The notes: generated by a model from the sequence alone, not told the origin. DNA of 64,000 nt from Ereboglobus luteus (GCF_003096195.1 NZ_CP023004.1:3018501-3082500); one strand, 5' to 3'; counted from the first letter of the stretch, positions 10,809-20,498 are shown. Numbers and translations: made by a program.

Positions 10809-13577
10809 ATGAAAAACATCCGCACACTCCTCGCCTTGTCCGTTCTCTCACTTTTCGTCGCCGCTCCGGCGGCGTTCGCGGCGCGCCAGACGCTCATCAT
10901 CAACCGTGACTGGACGTTTAATTATTTCCCGAAGGAAAAGCCCTCCGCCTTGGAGATCGCCGCCATCACATCCGCCGCCTACGATGACTCCAAGTGGCCC
11001 GCGATCGCGCTCCCGCACACATGGAACACCTTCGAGACTACCGGCGACCAGCATCTCTTTATCCGCAGCGCCGACGAGAAAACCGACACCTACTGGTGGT
11101 TCGGCTGGGGCTGGTATCGCAAGCACCTCGCCATCGACCAATCCCTTTCCGGCAAGCGCATCGCGCTCGAGTTCGACGGCGTGCAAAAATATTCGCGCCT
11201 CTATGTGAACGGCCACTTTGTCGGCGAGCACAAGGGCGGCTACACCAGCTTCTCGTTCGACATCACTCCGCACGTCCGCTTTGGCGCCGACAACCTCATC
11301 GTTGTCCAGGTCAACAACCGCCAGTCCGACGCCGGCTACGGGCTCATCCCGCCCGCCACCGCCGGCAACTTCAGCGTTTACGGCGGCATCTATCGCGAGG
11401 TTCGCCTCGTCGTCACCGACAGGCTCCACATTCCCTATCAGGGCAACGCGTGGCATGAGGGCGGCACCTTTGTCACCACGCCCAAGGTCTCCGAAAAATC
11501 CGGCGAGGTCCGCGTTCGCACTTGGGTGAAAAATGACCACGACACGCCGCGCACCGCAAAACTCGTCACCACGGTTGTCGATGCCGGCGGCAAAAAAATC
11601 CTCGCCGCCACCGCCACGCAAACCATCGCGCCCGGCGTCATCCACGAGTTCGACCAAAACCTCGGCGCCGTTGCCAACCCGAAACTCTGGTCGCACGAAA
11701 CGCCATACCTCTACACCGTCCAAAGCCAAGTCCTCGACGGAGATCGCGCCGCCGACACCTATGCGTCACCGCTCGGCTTCCGCTGGTTCGAGTGGAGTTT
11801 CTCCGACAACCGGCTCGTCCTGAACGGCAAAAAAATCTGGCTGCGCGGCATCAACCGCCATCAGGAATTTCCCTGGGTCGGCGACGCCATGCCCAAATGG
11901 ATGCACGACCGCGACTGGCGCGACATCCGCCACAACATGGGCCTCTATTTCCAGCGCACCGCGCATTATCCCAACGACCCCTTCATGTATGATCTCTCCG
12001 ACCGCATCGGTTTCATCCACATGGAGGAACTGCCCAATATCAAGGACATCGCCTTCGACCGCGCCACGCAGAAACAAAACGCCATTGAAATGATCCGCCG
12101 CGACCGCAACCACCCCAGCATCGTCATCTGGAGCATGGGCAACGAAACCGACCAGCCCGCCGACTCCGACTGGGCCTATGCGGAGGACACCACCCGCCTC
12201 ATCTACATGCGCCGTTGCGATCACGGCACGCAACACGCCGGCAACCACATTCAGATAACCGACAAAAACATCGCCATCGAAAACCTCCTCCGCTGCACCG
12301 TGCGCGGCTGGCTCAACGAGGACGACCACGATTTCGGCGTCATGACCGGCCGCCCCGACTCCTCCCAAGTCACCGGCACCGAGGAATGGCAGCACTACCG
12401 CAACCGCAGCTCGCGCGACATCCTCAACTCCAACGTCGTCACCTGGCTCTACGCCGACCATGGCTGCCGCCGCGAATACCTCAACTCGCCCGTCCTCAAC
12501 GTGAACCCCAAGGGCTGGGTCGACGCATACCGCTTCCCAAAACTCACCTACTATCTCTGGCAGGCCAACTTCAGCTCCACGCCCATGGCCAGCATCCACC
12601 CCTCGTATTGGCGCCCCAAATACATCGGCCAAAAACACGACATCCTCGTGGACTCCAACTGCGATGAAGTCGAACTGCTCCTCGACGGAAAGTCCCTCGG
12701 CAAACAAAAACCCTCCGCCGCCGACAAGCACGTCGTCACCTTCAAAAACATCACCGTCACCCGCGGCACCCTCACCGCCGTCGGCGTCAAAAAAGGCAAG
12801 CGTGTCGAAACCACGCTCGCCATGTCCGGCGAACCCGCGCGCCTCGTCCTCACCGCCTCGCACAAGGCCATTCCCGCCGACCGCTCCGGCATCGCGCAAG
12901 TCACCGCCGATGTCGTCGACGCCGCCGGCAACCACGTTTACGGCGCGAACCCGCCCCTCACATGGCGCCTCACCGGCGCGGGAAAACTCGTCGGCCCCGC
13001 CCAATACACAACCGACACGCACGACATCCACTCCCGCTCCGGCTTGATGTATATCGACACGCCTATTTCCAACGTCGTCCGCTCTGCCGCCGCGCCCGGC
13101 GATATCCGTGTCACCGTCAGCGCGCCCGGCCTCGCGCCCGCCGAGATCATCATCAAGGCTGTCGCGCCCGAAGCCCCCGCCGCCACCGGCATAACGGAAC
13201 CCGCGCTCTCCGACGCCAACCGCCGGCCCGTCGCCCGCGATCCCAATTTCAAGACAGTCGTGTTCGCGCAAAAAGCGCAGTATATCGAGGAAATCCGCCC
13301 CGACGCCGATTTCACGCCCGACGCCTCCGGCGGCTACCGCGCGCAAGTCACGAAGTTTGTCGCCGACCGCAACCACGGCGTCGATCCCTTCAGCTCCGAC
13401 TACCGCGCCTTTGTCGAGCGCATGATCCAGATCACCACCGATCGCGGCGGCCACCTCGTCGCCGACGACTGGAATTTCGAGGCCCGTAAAATCAACGAAA
13501 AAATCGGCAAGCCGCCTTCCGACAAAGTCAAGGCCGCCAAGCAAAAAGCCGAGCGAAAGAAAAAACTGAAAAAATAA
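10809..13577 (+). CDS. Secreted glycoside hydrolase family 2 (beta-galactosidase-like)
   Basis: The 922-residue protein starts with a signal peptide ending AAFA (about residue 23). It then shows the GH2 order: jelly-roll sugar-binding domain (about 25-195, LPHTWNTFETTG, EFDGVQKYSRLYVNG), an Ig-like domain (about 200-320) and a TIM barrel (from about 330, WLRGINRHQEFPWVGDAMP). The acid/base glutamate is seen in IVIWSMGNETDQP (E446). I could not place the nucleophile with confidence. A C-terminal extension of some 300 residues includes Ig-like modules and ends in a lysine-rich tail. It probably removes beta-linked galactose or related sugars from pectic side chains, which would fit the GH28 genes that follow; the exact sugar is not decided by sequence. 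Confidence 0.88.
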   Translation: MKNIRTLLALSVLSLFVAAPAAFAARQTLIINRDWTFNYFPKEKPSALEIAAITSAAYDDSKWPAIALPHTWNTFETTGDQHLFIRSADEKTDTYWWFGWGWYRKHLAIDQSLSGKRIALEFDGVQKYSRLYVNGHFVGEHKGGYTSFSFDITPHVRFGADNLIVVQVNNRQSDAGYGLIPPATAGNFSVYGGIYREVRLVVTDRLHIPYQGNAWHEGGTFVTTPKVSEKSGEVRVRTWVKNDHDTPRTAKLVTTVVDAGGKKILAATATQTIAPGVIHEFDQNLGAVANPKLWSHETPYLYTVQSQVLDGDRAADTYASPLGFRWFEWSFSDNRLVLNGKKIWLRGINRHQEFPWVGDAMPKWMHDRDWRDIRHNMGLYFQRTAHYPNDPFMYDLSDRIGFIHMEELPNIKDIAFDRATQKQNAIEMIRRDRNHPSIVIWSMGNETDQPADSDWAYAEDTTRLIYMRRCDHGTQHAGNHIQITDKNIAIENLLRCTVRGWLNEDDHDFGVMTGRPDSSQVTGTEEWQHYRNRSSRDILNSNVVTWLYADHGCRREYLNSPVLNVNPKGWVDAYRFPKLTYYLWQANFSSTPMASIHPSYWRPKYIGQKHDILVDSNCDEVELLLDGKSLGKQKPSAADKHVVTFKNITVTRGTLTAVGVKKGKRVETTLAMSGEPARLVLTASHKAIPADRSGIAQVTADVVDAAGNHVYGANPPLTWRLTGAGKLVGPAQYTTDTHDIHSRSGLMYIDTPISNVVRSAAAPGDIRVTVSAPGLAPAEIIIKAVAPEAPAATGITEPALSDANRRPVARDPNFKTVVFAQKAQYIEEIRPDADFTPDASGGYRAQVTKFVADRNHGVDPFSSDYRAFVERMIQITTDRGGHLVADDWNFEARKINEKIGKPPSDKVKAAKQKAERKKKLKK

Positions 13578-13583
13578 AATCTC

Positions 13584-13678
13584 TTTGGAGTGCGGTGGCA
13601 GAGCGAAGCGCCGACACCGCTTTGAGCACCTTCCGCCGCCTCCAAAACCCAACACAAACCAAGGAACACAGAGGACAC
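13584..13678. repeat. 95-bp dispersed repeat, copy 1
   Basis: This stretch begins TTTGGAGTGCGGTGGCAGAG and recurs at 20131-20225 with, by eye, a single mismatch. Both copies lie directly after the stop codon of a glycosidase gene, in the same orientation. The internal segments GCGGTG...CACCGC can pair, so it may form a hairpin in RNA. Confidence 0.85.
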
Positions 13679-13897
13679 AGAGAACCACAGAGTTTTGGGA
13701 GACCCCAAAGCCTTCCACGCTCCCCGGCGAATCATCACTCATTCATTTTTAATTAAAAAACCAAGGCAAAGAAACCGCAGATAAACACAGATGAGCACAG
13801 ATAATAAAAACCACCGAACCCCGCCCTTCATCCTTCCTCATCTGCGCCCCTCCTTGTCCCTTTCCGAAATCTTAATCTTAAATTTAAACTAAACGCC
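13679..13897. other. Intergenic region with short dispersed repeats
   Basis: There is no gene here. It contains degenerate ACACAGAG units (13669-13695) and a block reading CAGATAAACACAGATGAGCA (13781-13800), related to blocks near 20340-20475 and 22675-22735. The last 30 bases before the next gene are AT-rich with no Shine-Dalgarno sequence. Confidence 0.5.
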
Positions 13898-15313
13898 ATG
13901 CGCCACCACCTCCGACTCCTGTCATTATTCATTCTGCATTTTTCATTATTCATTAGCGCCGCGCTAGCGGCGCGCATCGACGTCACCGCGCATGGCGCCG
14001 TCGGCGACGCCAAGACACTCAACACCGCCGTCCTGCAGAAAGCCATCGACACCGTCTCCAAATCCGGCGGCGGCACGATCTACTTTCCCGCCGGCCGTTT
14101 TCTCACCGGCGCGCTCCACCTCCGCGACAACATCACACTCCACCTCGACACCGGCGCCGTGATCCTCGCGAGCCCGTCGATGAAGGATTATCCGAACAAA
14201 CATTTCCTCATCGGCCGCGACATCAAAAACATCGCCATCGAGGGTCGCGGCACAATCGACGGCAACGGACGCGCCTTCTACGACGAAAACCTCAAGCCGA
14301 TCCCCCGTCGCCCCAGCCCCTTCATCGAACTCTGGGGCTGCAAAAACATCCGCATTGAAAACATCACCATCCGCAACGCCCCCGGCTGGACCATCCACCC
14401 CAAGAATTGCGACGACGTTCAGATTCGCGGCATCTCGCTCCTCAACGACATCACCCTCGTCAACACCGACGGCATCGACATCGACAGCTCGCGCAACGTC
14501 ATCATTTCCGACTGCCGCATCGAGGCCGGCGATGATTGCATCGTCATCAAAACCACCAACCGCGTGCCGACAGGCGAAAAGAAAAAAGCCGTCTCCACCG
14601 AGCAACTCCCCTGCGAAAACATCGTCGTCACCAACTGCATCCTCGTCAGCGCCGCGAGCGCGCTGAAGCTCGGCACCGAAAGCCACGCCGACTTCCGCCA
14701 CATACGCTTTGACAACTGCATCATCCGCGACTCCCGCACCGGCCTCGCCCTTATGTGCAAGGACGGCGCGACGATGGAGGACATCCACTTCAGCAACATC
14801 ACCATGACCACCAAGCCCAAATGGGGCAAGGGCTACGAATGGCCCATCACCGTTGACCTTGAAAAACGCACCGACGCCTCGCGCCTCGGCGCCATCCGCA
14901 ACGTCACCTTCAACAACATCACACTTTTCACCAAGGGTCGCGTCATGGTCGCCGGCCTGCCCGAGCGCCCGCTCGAGAACATCGCCTTCAACAACATCAC
15001 GTATCGGGTTTCTGGATACGAAAACATAAAGGGCGCCAAAAAGGTGAAGGGCGGCAACAGCAAGGGCGCCGCCGACACGCCCGAATACGGAAGCACGCCC
15101 TCCATGTTCATTCTCGCGAACCTGAAAAACATAACCATCGACGGCCTCGACCTCACCTGGCCCGCGCCCACCGACGCCACGCCCGCCCGCCACATCATCG
15201 GCGCCGAAAACCTCGTCGCCCCCGCGTTCCGAAATCTCCCCAAGGAAGCCAACATCCCCGGCCTTCCCCCGTTGTCATCAAATAACTCAACCCAACCGCA
15301 CCCGACCTCTTAA
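13898..15313 (+). CDS. Secreted polygalacturonase-type glycoside hydrolase family 28
   Basis: The 471-residue protein has a signal peptide ending ALAA and then a right-handed beta-helix. GH28 hallmarks are present: NTDGID (first catalytic Asp, about 189-194), the paired aspartates in AGDDCIVIK (D212/D213) and a G-x-x-S-H loop (LGTESHADFRH). Near the N-terminus it has the VTAHGAVGDAKTLNTAVLQKAID motif typical of exo-acting bacterial family members. It should hydrolyse alpha-1,4-galacturonosyl links in pectin or rhamnogalacturonan. The start ATG is preceded by CGCC and lacks a Shine-Dalgarno sequence. It is followed after 17 bases by a paralogue. Exo versus endo action is not settled by sequence. 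Confidence 0.9.
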   Translation: MRHHLRLLSLFILHFSLFISAALAARIDVTAHGAVGDAKTLNTAVLQKAIDTVSKSGGGTIYFPAGRFLTGALHLRDNITLHLDTGAVILASPSMKDYPNKHFLIGRDIKNIAIEGRGTIDGNGRAFYDENLKPIPRRPSPFIELWGCKNIRIENITIRNAPGWTIHPKNCDDVQIRGISLLNDITLVNTDGIDIDSSRNVIISDCRIEAGDDCIVIKTTNRVPTGEKKKAVSTEQLPCENIVVTNCILVSAASALKLGTESHADFRHIRFDNCIIRDSRTGLALMCKDGATMEDIHFSNITMTTKPKWGKGYEWPITVDLEKRTDASRLGAIRNVTFNNITLFTKGRVMVAGLPERPLENIAFNNITYRVSGYENIKGAKKVKGGNSKGAADTPEYGSTPSMFILANLKNITIDGLDLTWPAPTDATPARHIIGAENLVAPAFRNLPKEANIPGLPPLSSNNSTQPHPTS

Positions 15314-15330
15314 TTCTAAAATTTTCCGCC

Positions 15331-16734
15331 ATGCGTCCACAAACATTCCTCATGATTTCAGCCATTCAGCTCTTCAGCTTTTCAGCCCTTTCCCACGCCG
15401 CCACCGTCGATGTCACGGCTCATGGCGCGCGCCCGGATGGGAAAACCCTGAACACCGCCGCGCTCCAGCGCGTCATCGACGCCACCTCCGCGTCCGGTGG
15501 CGGCACGCTCACTTTTCCCGCCGGCCGTTATCTCACCGGCACATTGATCCTCCGCGGCAACATCACGCTGCACCTCGAAACCGGTGCCACGCTCCTCGCC
15601 AGCCCCAACCTCGACGATTACCCGCCGCAAGAACGCCAATACCGCGAAGGCATCATCGAAATCGACGGCAAGCACCAGGGCGGCTACCCGATGCGCCACC
15701 TCATCTACGCCTTCGACGCCGAGAACATCGCCATTGAGGGTCGCGGCACAATCGACGGCAACGGAGACTCCTATTTCAGCGCGGACAAAACCACCGCGCA
15801 CGCGCGCCCCACGCCCCTCATCGAGCTCATCAACTGCCGCCAGGTTCGCATCGACAACATCACCATCCGCAACGCCCCCGGCTGGACCATCCATCCGAAA
15901 AATTGCGACGACGTGCGCATCCGCGGCGTCTCCATCCTGAACCATCTCCGCGCCATCAACTCCGACGGCATCGACATCGACAGCACCCGCAACGTCATCA
16001 TCTCCGACTGCCGCATCGAGGCGGGCGACGATTGCATCGTCCTCAAAACCACAAAGTCCCTCGCTGGTGAAACCCTTCCCGTCGAAAACGTCACCGTCAC
16101 CAACTGCGTCCTCATGAGCGCCGCCACCGCGCTCAAGCTCGGCACGGAAAGCCACGGCGATTACCGCCACATCCTCTTCAATAATTGTGTCATCCGTGAC
16201 TCCCGCACCGGCCTCGCCCTGTATTGCCGCGACGGCGGTGTCATGCAGGACATCCGTTTCGACAACATCACCATGACCACAAAGCCCAAGTGGGGCAAGG
16301 GCTTCGAACTGCCCATTGTTGTCGAGCTCAGCAAGCGCGAGGCCGCCTCCCTTCTCGGCGCCATCCGCGACGTCTCGTTTAACAACATCCAAATCCACAC
16401 CAAGGGACGCGTCATCATTCGCGGCTTCGATGAAAACACACCCGTCGAAAACATTTCCCTCAACCGCGTCTCGATCAATTACACCGGCGCCGAGCAATAC
16501 AAGAACATCGGCAAATCCACAGGCCCGATGGCCAAGTTCGATTCCAAAAAAGGCGTGAACTACTACGCCGTCCCCGCCGGCATCATCTGCGCGCACGTCG
16601 CGGGCCTTCGCATCGACGGCATCGACGCCTCGTATTCAAAACCTGAATACGCCCCCGCCTTCACCCAGTTCCTCTACCAGGACGGCGTCCGCGCACCGCG
16701 CCTCGGCGACATCACCGCGCCCTTCGAAAGGTAA
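15331..16734 (+). CDS. Secreted glycoside hydrolase family 28, second paralogue
   Basis: This 467-residue protein is closely related to the one upstream (shared NITIRNAPGWTIHPKNCDDV and NITMTTKPKWGKG). Catalytic features are NSDGIDIDS, AGDDCIVLK and LGTESHGDYRH. The signal peptide (about residues 1-24) is partly written by an octanucleotide repeat. It has an insertion around residues 100-112 (REGIIEIDGKHQGGYP) absent from its neighbour, which may alter the substrate cleft. The 17-base gap to the preceding gene indicates one transcript. The probable substrate is again a galacturonide-containing polymer. Confidence 0.9.
   Translation: MRPQTFLMISAIQLFSFSALSHAATVDVTAHGARPDGKTLNTAALQRVIDATSASGGGTLTFPAGRYLTGTLILRGNITLHLETGATLLASPNLDDYPPQERQYREGIIEIDGKHQGGYPMRHLIYAFDAENIAIEGRGTIDGNGDSYFSADKTTAHARPTPLIELINCRQVRIDNITIRNAPGWTIHPKNCDDVRIRGVSILNHLRAINSDGIDIDSTRNVIISDCRIEAGDDCIVLKTTKSLAGETLPVENVTVTNCVLMSAATALKLGTESHGDYRHILFNNCVIRDSRTGLALYCRDGGVMQDIRFDNITMTTKPKWGKGFELPIVVELSKREAASLLGAIRDVSFNNIQIHTKGRVIIRGFDENTPVENISLNRVSINYTGAEQYKNIGKSTGPMAKFDSKKGVNYYAVPAGIICAHVAGLRIDGIDASYSKPEYAPAFTQFLYQDGVRAPRLGDITAPFER
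15357..15391. repeat. Octanucleotide tandem repeat in signal-peptide codons
   Basis: Four 8-base units (TTCAGCCA, TTCAGCTC, TTCAGCTT, TTCAGCCC) lie in tandem and encode AIQLFSFSALS of the signal peptide of the second GH28. Confidence 0.85.
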
Positions 16735-16740
16735 CGGTGG

Positions 16741-16800
16741 CACGGGCTGCCAGCCCGTGTTCCGTCCCCTCGGTCTTATTAGTCCTATTCGTCCTAAAAA
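16741..16800. repeat. Small hairpin plus 9-base repeat in a gene spacer
   Basis: CACGGGCT / AGCCCGTG forms an 8-bp stem at 16741-16759 immediately after the GH28 stop. It is followed by three 9-base units of the type GTCCTATTC (16773-16799). There is no T-run, so termination is uncertain. Confidence 0.55.
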
Positions 16801-16815
16801 GATCTCCTCCTCGCC

Positions 16816-18132
16816 ATGCGCTCCCGCCACACACTCGCCGCCTTCGCGCTCCTCGCCGCTTTCGGCCTTCAGCCCTTCAGTCCTTCCGCCCTTTCCGCCG
16901 GGCCCTTGACGCAAGGCGACATTGCATCCCTCCGCGCGCAAATCCGCGAAAACTTTTCCGTCCCCGAAACCCTTCTCGCTCTCGATGCGCGCACCCACCG
17001 CGCCTTCACACCCGCAACCGGCGTGCGCGCCGAGGCCGTCACCTACGCCACGCAATTCGGCATGCGCGTCCCCGCCATCCTCTACCTGCCCGATCCGCTT
17101 CCCAAGGGCAAAATCCCCGCGTTCATCGTCGTCAACGGCCACGGCGGCGACAAATACGCGTGGTATTCCTACTATTGCGGCATCACCTACGCACGCGCCG
17201 GCGCCGCCGTCCTCACCTACGATCCCGCCGGCGAGGGCGAGCGCTCCCGCAACCGCAAATCCGGCACGCGCGAACACGATTATCTTCGCGGCTCCGACAC
17301 GATCACCGACGCCGACGCCGGCCGAAAACTCCTCGGCCTCATGCTCACCGACGTCATGCAAGCCGTCAGCTACGCCGCCTCGCGCCCCGAAATCGACGCC
17401 ACCCGCATCGCGGCCGGCGGTTATTCGATGGGCTCCTTTGTCATGAGCATCGCCGGTGCGATCGAGCCGCGCCTCCACGCAGTCATCCTCACCGGCGGAG
17501 GCAATCTCGACGGCCCCGGCGGCTATTGGGACAAGTGCGACAAACCCATGTGTCAGGGCCATCCCTACCAGTCGCTCCTGTTTCTCGGCGACCGCCCCGC
17601 GATCATTTACGCCCTTCAAGCCGACCGCGGTCCCACGCTCATCTGGAACGGACGCGACGACATCTGTAACATCAAAAAAACGCAGGAACCCTTTTTCGAC
17701 GACCTCCGCGCCCGCGCCGCCAAACTCACCTCGTCTGAAAAACAAAAAAACATTTTCACCTACGGCTTCACACCCAAGCCCGCGAGCCACCGCCCCTACT
17801 TCATAACAAAACCGCCCGCCATCTGGCTCGCGAAGCAGCTCGACTTCCCGAACCTCACGCCCGGCCAAGTCGCCGCGCTGCCCGAAGTCCACATCAGCGA
17901 ATGGGCAAGTGAAACCGGCTACCCGATGGATCGCGGTTATACCTCCGAGGAGCGCGAGGGTGGGGCAATGGCCGTCGGCGACAACGTCCCCGCCATCGCC
18001 CGCGACCAGCTCAGCGTCTTCACCGCCGCCGAATGGGAAACAGTCAAGGCCGGCTACACATTCGACACCTGGCTCAAAAAAATCGGAGCCACCACCAACA
18101 AGGACAAACCCAAGTGTCCGAAAAAATCCTAA
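16816..18132 (+). CDS. Secreted alpha/beta-hydrolase, acetyl-xylan-esterase/dienelactone-hydrolase-like
   Basis: The 438-residue protein has a signal peptide (about 1-29) followed by an alpha/beta-hydrolase fold. The nucleophile elbow is GGYSMGS (S204). An oxyanion-type loop VNGHGGDKYAW lies upstream, and an aspartate candidate is in IWNGRDDIC. Proteins of this type in polysaccharide loci usually remove acetyl or other ester groups from plant polymers, so a pectin acetyl- or methyl-esterase role fits its place between GH28 genes. It could equally be a peptidase-like hydrolase of unknown specificity. The start is CGCC-ATG without Shine-Dalgarno. Confidence 0.75.
   Translation: MRSRHTLAAFALLAAFGLQPFSPSALSAGPLTQGDIASLRAQIRENFSVPETLLALDARTHRAFTPATGVRAEAVTYATQFGMRVPAILYLPDPLPKGKIPAFIVVNGHGGDKYAWYSYYCGITYARAGAAVLTYDPAGEGERSRNRKSGTREHDYLRGSDTITDADAGRKLLGLMLTDVMQAVSYAASRPEIDATRIAAGGYSMGSFVMSIAGAIEPRLHAVILTGGGNLDGPGGYWDKCDKPMCQGHPYQSLLFLGDRPAIIYALQADRGPTLIWNGRDDICNIKKTQEPFFDDLRARAAKLTSSEKQKNIFTYGFTPKPASHRPYFITKPPAIWLAKQLDFPNLTPGQVAALPEVHISEWASETGYPMDRGYTSEEREGGAMAVGDNVPAIARDQLSVFTAAEWETVKAGYTFDTWLKKIGATTNKDKPKCPKKS
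16859..16899. repeat. Octanucleotide tandem repeat in signal-peptide codons
   Basis: Units CTTTCGGC, CTTCAGCC, CTTCAGTC, CTTCCGCC and a final degenerate unit encode FGLQPFSPSALSA of the hydrolase signal peptide. Confidence 0.85.
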
Positions 18133-18173
18133 TCCAAAATCACGCCAATCCTGTAACAAATCTCTCACACATC

Positions 18174-20120
18174 ATGCACCACCGCACACTCGCCGCCCTC
18201 ACCATCCTCGCAGCCTTCGGCCTTCAGCTCTTCAGCCCTTCGGTCCTTCTCTCCGACACCCGCCTCATTGAGAAACTCGAAGTCAACGACACCGGCTACC
18301 TCCTCTACAACGCCAGCCATTGGATAGAGCAGGGCGGCATCCGCGTCGGCGCGCCGCTTTACGGTGACAACGAAAACCTCCCCGAACCCGAGCGCGCCGC
18401 CGTCGCCGCGCTTCCCGCCGAACTCGTATCCGTGGATTGGATACAACCCTCCGCCCTCTCCGCCGCCTTTGTCAAGAGCCCCTACTTCGGCGACAACCTC
18501 GCCAACTTCGTGCTCCGCGAACCCGCCGAAATCCACATCGCCCACTCCGACGCCATCGCCGAAAAACCCGCCTGGCTCGCCACCCGATACACCGCCACCG
18601 CCGGCAAACTCACCGACACCCTCGGCCGCGCCTTCACCCTCTACAAACGCACCGCCGACGCCGGCGAAAAAATCATCCTCGGCCCCAACGGCTCCGCTTC
18701 CGCTCCCATGTATCTCGTCCTGGCAAAACCGCTGTCCTCAACCGCGACCCGTAAACTGGAAACTGGATACTCGAGCAACGTCACGGACATCGCCGCCGCC
18801 GGCGCGCGCGGCGACGGCCGCACCATCAACACCACCATCATTCAAACCGCCATCGACGATCTCTCCGCCCGCGGCGGCGGCACGGTCCTCGTCAGCGGCG
18901 GCATCTACGTCACCGGCGCGCTTGAACTTCGCGACAACATCACGCTCCGCATCGAAGCCGGCAGCATCCTCCGCGCTTCGCCCAATCCCGCCGACTTCCC
19001 GCCCAAGCACGCCAGCGTCCCCGGCTTTCGCAGCCACGAACCCCACCAGTTCATTTTTGCGCAAAACGCGAAAAATATCACCATCACCGGCGGCGGCGTC
19101 ATCGACGGCTACGCCATCCGCCAGGGCTACCCCTGGGGCGGCCGCAACAACGAGCACGAGCGCCCGCGCCTCATCCGCATGTTCTCCTGCCAAAACATCC
19201 GCGTTGAAAACATCACACTCATCCGCGCCGCCAACTGGACGCAATATTACGAAACCTGCACCGACCTTGTTTTCCGCGACCTCCGCATCCGCTGCCACAC
19301 CGGCGTGCACAATCAGGACGGCATCGACATCTCCGGTTGCAGCAACGTCGAGATCGACGGCTTCCACGCCACCACCGGCGACGACGCCATTTGCATAAAA
19401 GCCCTCACCCTCACCCCCGCCGAAAACATTCGCATCAACAACCTCTACTCGCCCTACGCCAACTGCAACATCCTCAAGATCGGCACCGAGACGCACGGCG
19501 CGTTGAAAAACCTTCACGCCACCAACATCGAAGGCGTCACCCGCTACTCCCTCTCCATCGAGACCGTTGACGGCTCCATCCTCGAAAACATCACCTACGA
19601 AAACGCCATACTCTACGATTGCGGTGCGCCCATTTTCGCTCGCCTCGGCGCGCGCGGACGCACCTTCAAAGGCGGCCCAAATCCCGCCACCCCGGGCGCC
19701 CTCCGCAACGTCACCTTTCGCAATATCCGCAACTATGCCAACACTTGGGGCGCCGAAAAACGCGGCATCGGTCTCGGCGCCTCCTGCTCGGGCGTCGAGG
19801 GGCTCCGCATCCAGAACCTGACAATTGAGGATTGCGATTTCACCTTCCACGGCGGACAGACCGATCCCAAGGTGGTCACGCGCGCAGTCCCCGAAAACGA
19901 GAAAAAATACCCCGAATACATCACCTTTGGCGTGTGTCCCGCCTACGGCCTCTATCTCCGTCACATCGACGGCCTCACCGTGCGCAACAACCGCATCCGC
20001 TCCGCGAACACGGACGTCCGTCCTCCCGTCGTCCTGGAGGACGTCCACAGCTCGACCCTCACCAACAACATCCTCCAAACCTTCGCCCTCACCGCCGCAC
20101 CCGAAGTCCACACGAAATAA
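18174..20120 (+). CDS. Secreted GH28 with an extra N-terminal domain
   Basis: I start this gene at ATG 18174, because the signal peptide MHHRTLAALTILAAF begins there; an upstream ATG in frame lies inside the previous gene. The 648-residue protein has a novel-looking N-terminal domain (about 25-195; motifs DTGYLLYNASHWIEQGG and FVKSPYFGDNLANFVL), then a beta-helix with GH28 residues NQDGIDISG, TGDDAICIK and LKIGTETHGA. The extra domain is rich in beta-strands and could bind substrate, but I do not recognise its family. It diverges clearly from the two upstream paralogues and so may attack a different linkage in pectin. Confidence 0.85.
   Translation: MHHRTLAALTILAAFGLQLFSPSVLLSDTRLIEKLEVNDTGYLLYNASHWIEQGGIRVGAPLYGDNENLPEPERAAVAALPAELVSVDWIQPSALSAAFVKSPYFGDNLANFVLREPAEIHIAHSDAIAEKPAWLATRYTATAGKLTDTLGRAFTLYKRTADAGEKIILGPNGSASAPMYLVLAKPLSSTATRKLETGYSSNVTDIAAAGARGDGRTINTTIIQTAIDDLSARGGGTVLVSGGIYVTGALELRDNITLRIEAGSILRASPNPADFPPKHASVPGFRSHEPHQFIFAQNAKNITITGGGVIDGYAIRQGYPWGGRNNEHERPRLIRMFSCQNIRVENITLIRAANWTQYYETCTDLVFRDLRIRCHTGVHNQDGIDISGCSNVEIDGFHATTGDDAICIKALTLTPAENIRINNLYSPYANCNILKIGTETHGALKNLHATNIEGVTRYSLSIETVDGSILENITYENAILYDCGAPIFARLGARGRTFKGGPNPATPGALRNVTFRNIRNYANTWGAEKRGIGLGASCSGVEGLRIQNLTIEDCDFTFHGGQTDPKVVTRAVPENEKKYPEYITFGVCPAYGLYLRHIDGLTVRNNRIRSANTDVRPPVVLEDVHSSTLTNNILQTFALTAAPEVHTK
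18214..18249. repeat. Octanucleotide tandem repeat in signal-peptide codons
   Basis: Units of the CTTCAGYC type (CTTCAGCT, CTTCAGCC, CTTCGGTC) follow a 7-base CTTCGGC and encode FGLQLFSPSVL of the signal peptide. Confidence 0.8.
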
Positions 20121-20130
20121 TTATCATCCC

Positions 20131-20225
20131 TTTGGAGTGCGGTGGCAGAGCGAAGCGCCGACACCGCTTTGAGCACCTCCCGCCGCCTCCAAAACCCAAC
20201 ACAAACCAAGGAACACAGAGGACAC
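20131..20225. repeat. 95-bp dispersed repeat, copy 2
   Basis: This is the second copy of the element at 13584-13678, again just downstream of a glycosidase stop codon and in the same orientation. Confidence 0.85.
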
Positions 20226-20498
20226 GAAGCGCGCACGAAGCTGCGCGACAGGAGGCCATCAAGGCACCGCACTCTTTCTCGCAAAAAAACAATCCGAGGA
20301 ACCCTCAGATAATATAAACCACTGGCAATCCATCTTCATTTCTTTCCGTATATGCGTCCATCCGCGGTTAAAAAACAAAACATCATTTCGCCAAAAAATC
20401 ACTCGTCCACCAGCGAGCCTCCCAAAACTCTGAGCCGCGCTCCGCGCGCTCTGTGCTCTCTGTGTTCCTTTCCTTTTTTTAATTTTTTCTGACACGCC
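20226..20498. other. Intergenic region with short repeats and AT-rich leader
   Basis: No gene is seen. It holds an imperfect array reading CTCTGTGCTCTCTGTGTTCC (20450-20469), the reverse-complement type of the ACACAGAG units after the GH2 gene, and a block with CCGCGGTTAAAAA near 20355. A TTTTTTTAATTTTTT leader precedes the next ATG, with no Shine-Dalgarno sequence. Confidence 0.5.

Noticed and set aside
11766-13742. 658-codon minus-strand frame opposite the GH2 gene
   Set aside because: Valine/aspartate/glycine-rich translation typical of the antisense of GC-rich coding sequence; no motif.
18033-18173. Upstream extension of the third GH28
   Set aside because: It overlaps the preceding hydrolase gene and lacks signal-peptide character; ATG 18174 begins a proper leader.
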